Origin: Sipunculus nudus
Taxonomy: Eukaryota; Annelida; Sipuncula; Golfingiida; Sipunculidae
DNA length: 64,000 bases
Reading direction: 5' to 3'
Assembly: GCA_026874595.1 (NCBI GenBank)
Contig: CM049314.1
Location: 57,212,300-57,276,299, forward strand
Part shown: one piece after another, positions 60,718 through 64,000 of the stretch
Layout of the letters: each line of letters begins with the position of its first letter
Numbering within the stretch: position 1 is the first letter of the stretch
The notes under the pieces: model-generated
The model's input: only the letters and a program-made list of their open reading frames with translations
Databases searched by the model: none
Told to the model about the DNA's origin: nothing
Made by a program: the position numbers and the translations under genes

Positions 60718-61803
60718 CCATATTTATTCTAATTTGGCAACCACTTAAAAATAATTAATTTTCTCAGAGGTCGAGATAATGGAGGATATTTGAAAATTAT
60801 CTTCATGCAGAAATTGCGGTGGTCGAGATTTTAGAGGCATGCAGTTTGATAACCTTCCGTAGAGACGCAGAGCCGCTCTGACACTCGAGCGGTCATATGA
60901 ATTGAGTGATAATTTGGTCGTTTATAAGTTTGTTTTGTTAGCTTAACAGTATTTCCTACAAACGGGCTTCAAACAATCACATGAATTATACGGAGTCCGC
61001 AAATGATTAATCAAACTGAGCTCAATCACTTCACAAAATGATCACTATTTCGTGTATAGGTACGATCACTTGACATAGACGGCAACTCATGTAACTACCA
61101 GCTGTTTCAAGTTAACCCACCAGGCAGCGATATCGGCGGGCCGAAAGGGACAAGCAGCTGCACGGGATTTGGAAGAAGACTTTATAAAAAATAACTGCCT
61201 ATTATCAGATAACTTTTATTTGCATAATACGTAATAAATAAAGGAAAGTAAAGGCGCGTTAAAATATATACGACCAGAAATGGTCCCAGCTCGCGTGCCC
61301 TCGATCGGGCCCTGTTTGGTACGTGCGGTCACTCATCCAAAAACTAACCGGGGTCGTTTTAACTTAACTAAGATGACAGTTCCAACTGTGTCACAGTTGT
61401 TCCACCGCGCGTGCTTTCCCGTACGTTGTAAATATTATTGCTAAAGATCCCACATGAATTGCACATGAGGAACGTGCGTACCAGGAATGGTACACAAGTT
61501 TGCTTCGTTAAGGACACCCATTTTGATCTTGAACGCATTATCATGTTTATATATTATGAAAAACGCATCTTTGTATCTGCAAAAATTTTATTTGAAACAA
61601 GTTTGATGTGGATGCTCAATGTAATAAGAATCTAGTCAGATACAAACTGCGGTGCCCATGAGAGACGGAGGCATTTCACCTTAACATCATCAACAGAAAA
61701 CATCGTCGGCAGTGGCAAAATTAGAGTCATTTTAGGTATTATGCTTTCAAAATATTTTTGGGGTCGAGAAATAAGAGGGATCGGCAAATTGGGATAAATA
61801 CGG
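60718..61803. mobile_element. TIR DNA element, 1086 bp, TA-flanked
   Basis: Left end ccatatttattctaatttgg (60718) and right end reverse-complemented ccgtatttatcccaatttgc are inverted repeats over about 22 bp, flanked by TA (60716-60717, 61804-61805). ggtcgaga motifs occur near both ends (60770, 60820, 61762). The interior 60840-61500 is clearly richer in CpG than the flanking intron. No transposase recognised; the open frame at 61438-61635 has no known similarity. Confidence 0.75.
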
Positions 61804-64000
61804 TATTAATGATTTAAATAGTTGTTAGGGAACTTTAAGTTGCTACTGCTGCTGAAATGAGATTGAGTAGCTGTTATGCTAGCTGGGATGATATGCTGCA
61901 CATGTTATTATTTAAGTCATTCAAATATATTGCCATTTTTGTCATATTTGATGGCTTTTTGTTTGACAGCTAGCATTCATCCATTCTTGTTTCCTGATAG
62001 ATAGCCCTGCAATAACCTCTTTCTTGAAAAATGTCATATTCCTCAGAATTTAAGGGAATGTATAGGAAATGACCCTCTTATGACACATCACTTGGCATTA
62101 TTCTTGACAGCTCAAGACCAAAAATTGGCATTTCAAAGGTGTGGCCATGCACAGAGGAGTTGTGTGATAAAGGTGGAGTGGCACCACAGTCGGTTGTAAT
62201 ATAAATTAAAGGGAAACTGATATTCAAACCAAAAGGAAATGTTGCCATGGCATTCAAATAAAGTTTAAGAGTAAAGCCTATAAAATCTTGAAAAAGTCAC
62301 TTCAGTCCACTTATATTATGCAAAACATACTAACACACGTCATGCGTGCACCATGTGCACGTCAATGGTCAAGCATCAGCAGTCTCTCTTGAAGCAATTT
62401 TTTAAGCATGATGCACACTTATTACATGGGGAATTCCTCTTCATGACATAACTTCAGAGAGGGTTTCCCTCACCAGCATACACATTCAGGATTAAACTTG
62501 AAACATGTTTGCAGCGTTAGTTTATTTTGAATTTGTCACAGACCGCATGCATGACGCTTGATGCACACGTGTTAGTCTGTTTTGTAAATGTTGCCTTGAG
62601 ATGGATTCTCTTTAAAACCTGAAAGTGTCTGGTAGGTAGCAGTAGAGGTAATGTAATTCATAAGATCCAGAGCTTACTTCAAGAGCACAATACCAGAGAG
62701 ACCTTGTTATCCTAAACCGCATGGAGAAACAAAGATATACCCTCGGGTACTGTCCAGGGGCTGGTTGTTTGAAGTCATATTAGTAAGGTTTATAACATTA
62801 GCATGGGAGTTACTTCTGTCGGCCACTGATCTGCTTAACCTAGCAGTAATGCTGTAGAACTCCAATGTAGGTTTCCTTTTGTGATTGCATCAGGACCCGC
62901 ACGACATGAGGCAGACCCAGGGCTGTGCCCTACAGCTTGTCCCTAGTGTTTGTTTGAAGGTATATTAGAGATGTAAGATTTACTAGTATCACAAATTTAT
63001 AAAGTACATATAACCTCAAATATCTAAATTGAAATGAAAATAAAAATTGTTTGGATAGTTGAGGTTATTGATATGTGAGTTCAGACATTTTCAAGAAGTA
63101 TTTTGCTGGTACATTGATAGCTACATTTGGCATATCATTTTAAATGTTCCATTAACATGATCCTGGCATAGAGTAACGTTATTTCATCATATCATTTTTA
63201 ATTGTCATTAATTATATTTTCCTTTCAAAGCTGCAAAGCATGTAATGGGGTTAATTTTGCTTCCTTTCCTTAAATTACAGGAAAATAAGAAAAAAGAGAT
63301 TCTGCTCTAACAATGTTTTTCAGTAATATCATCTATACCATATTTGTAGCATGTCTATAATTGTGCTGTTGGATTTGCTCAGTTTTGCTGTCTCAGATAA
63401 AAGGAAACTAGGTGGAATTCTCTTAAACAACTCAGGCCCTAGCTTGCATGATCATCATCATATGAAAATAAAATTAATATATGGTGCAATGTCCCCACAT
63501 CAGTGAAATTTGAATTTGCGAATTCATTGAATGAACGCACTTTTCTTAATGATTGTGGTTGATTCTTTATGAAATTATCAATGTTCCCCTTTTTTAAAGA
63601 ATTTATGTATCTGGTATCAAATGGACCAGTTTCCCACTCTTGTGATTTCCCATGAGGAAATGAACAGATTAATATTATTTCACTAGAATAGCTCACTCTG
63701 AAGTCTTAATAAAATCCAAGGGCCCAATTAATTATTTTAATTATGATTAATGGATTTTCTAGTTTGTATTCATATGAAATTAAACAGAAAGACAACTGAC
63801 TGATTCATTTTGAAATATAATTTGGTTTAATGAAGATTTAATGAAGGTTAAACTGGGCAGGTCCCAAATGAAATAGGATCATGCCGATTTGTCACATATC
63901 TCTTCCATCGGGATAGAGCATGCACTGTCATCAGTTGATCCATCTTAGAATAAACATGTCTTTGTTTTCAGAAACTGAAATCCAATTGTAAATAATTACA

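Larger units (their letters stand above)
58300..64000 (+). other. CASK intron downstream of exon 58299 (5' part)
   Basis: Donor gtgagt at 58300; no further exon found. 58300-58760 and 61810-64000 show no repeat or gene. 59690-59950 is non-repetitive with possible regulatory motifs. The remainder holds the elements listed separately. Confidence 0.75.

Noticed and set aside
1-64000. Search for tRNA, rRNA and CRISPR arrays
   Set aside because: No tRNA-like B box with a cloverleaf, no rRNA-like sequence; the tandem arrays have no spacer-repeat layout and the genome is eukaryotic.

Overview
The window is eukaryotic intron-rich DNA. It is AT-rich, with large introns, GT-AG exon borders and dense interspersed repeats. 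The only gene I can support is CASK, the calcium/calmodulin-dependent serine protein kinase of the MAGUK family, on the + strand. Seven consecutive coding exons (5283-5360, 31135-31310, 41133-41308, 42173-42295, 43232-43312, 57679-57796, 58178-58299) join in phase into about 291 codons. They run from the kinase hinge through the CASK-specific HRD..HC and GFG motifs, the activation segment, the end of the kinase lobe and the calmodulin-binding segment into the first L27 domain. The first kinase exons lie before the window, and the second L27, PDZ, SH3 and guanylate-kinase exons lie after it. The protein is clearly animal. The repeats (stem-loop heads followed by GTCC/GTCT tracts, very common in mollusc genomes) suggest a marine mollusc, probably a bivalve or gastropod; this is inference.

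Layout. 1-5282: end of the upstream intron, with a mosaic repeat copy (1-3170) and, directly before the first exon, a 14-unit tandem array (4611-5282). Each array unit copies the 3' splice site plus the first ~36 nt of that exon. 5361-31134: a 25.8 kb intron with repeat heads at 7388 and 9332, a palindromic MITE (12825), a repeat copy carrying a nested hAT-like element (17.6-19.6 kb), and an odd CpG-richer block at 19.6-30.0 kb. That block holds a ~350-bp degenerate array of splice-donor-like sequences (21.4-22.96 kb) and a 278-bp dimeric satellite (27.2-29.45 kb). A 21-bp pyrimidine-rich minisatellite follows. 31311-41132: a 9.8 kb intron with a full repeat copy (33148-35773) and two TIR MITEs. 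41133-43312: three closely spaced exons. 43313-57678: a 14.4 kb intron with three more copies of the same ~2.6 kb repeat, one of them carrying a nested pogo/Tigger-type element. 57679-58299: two exons around a 381-bp intron half filled by a 63-bp tandem repeat. 58300-64000: start of the next intron, with two further TIR elements.

All six copies of the dominant repeat and both copies of a second repeat lie in the same orientation as the gene, so several exons are flanked by direct repeats. I found no rRNA, tRNA, CRISPR or second convincing protein-coding gene. The most interesting feature is the splice-acceptor/exon-start array at CASK exon 5283, whose last unit makes an in-frame alternative acceptor possible.
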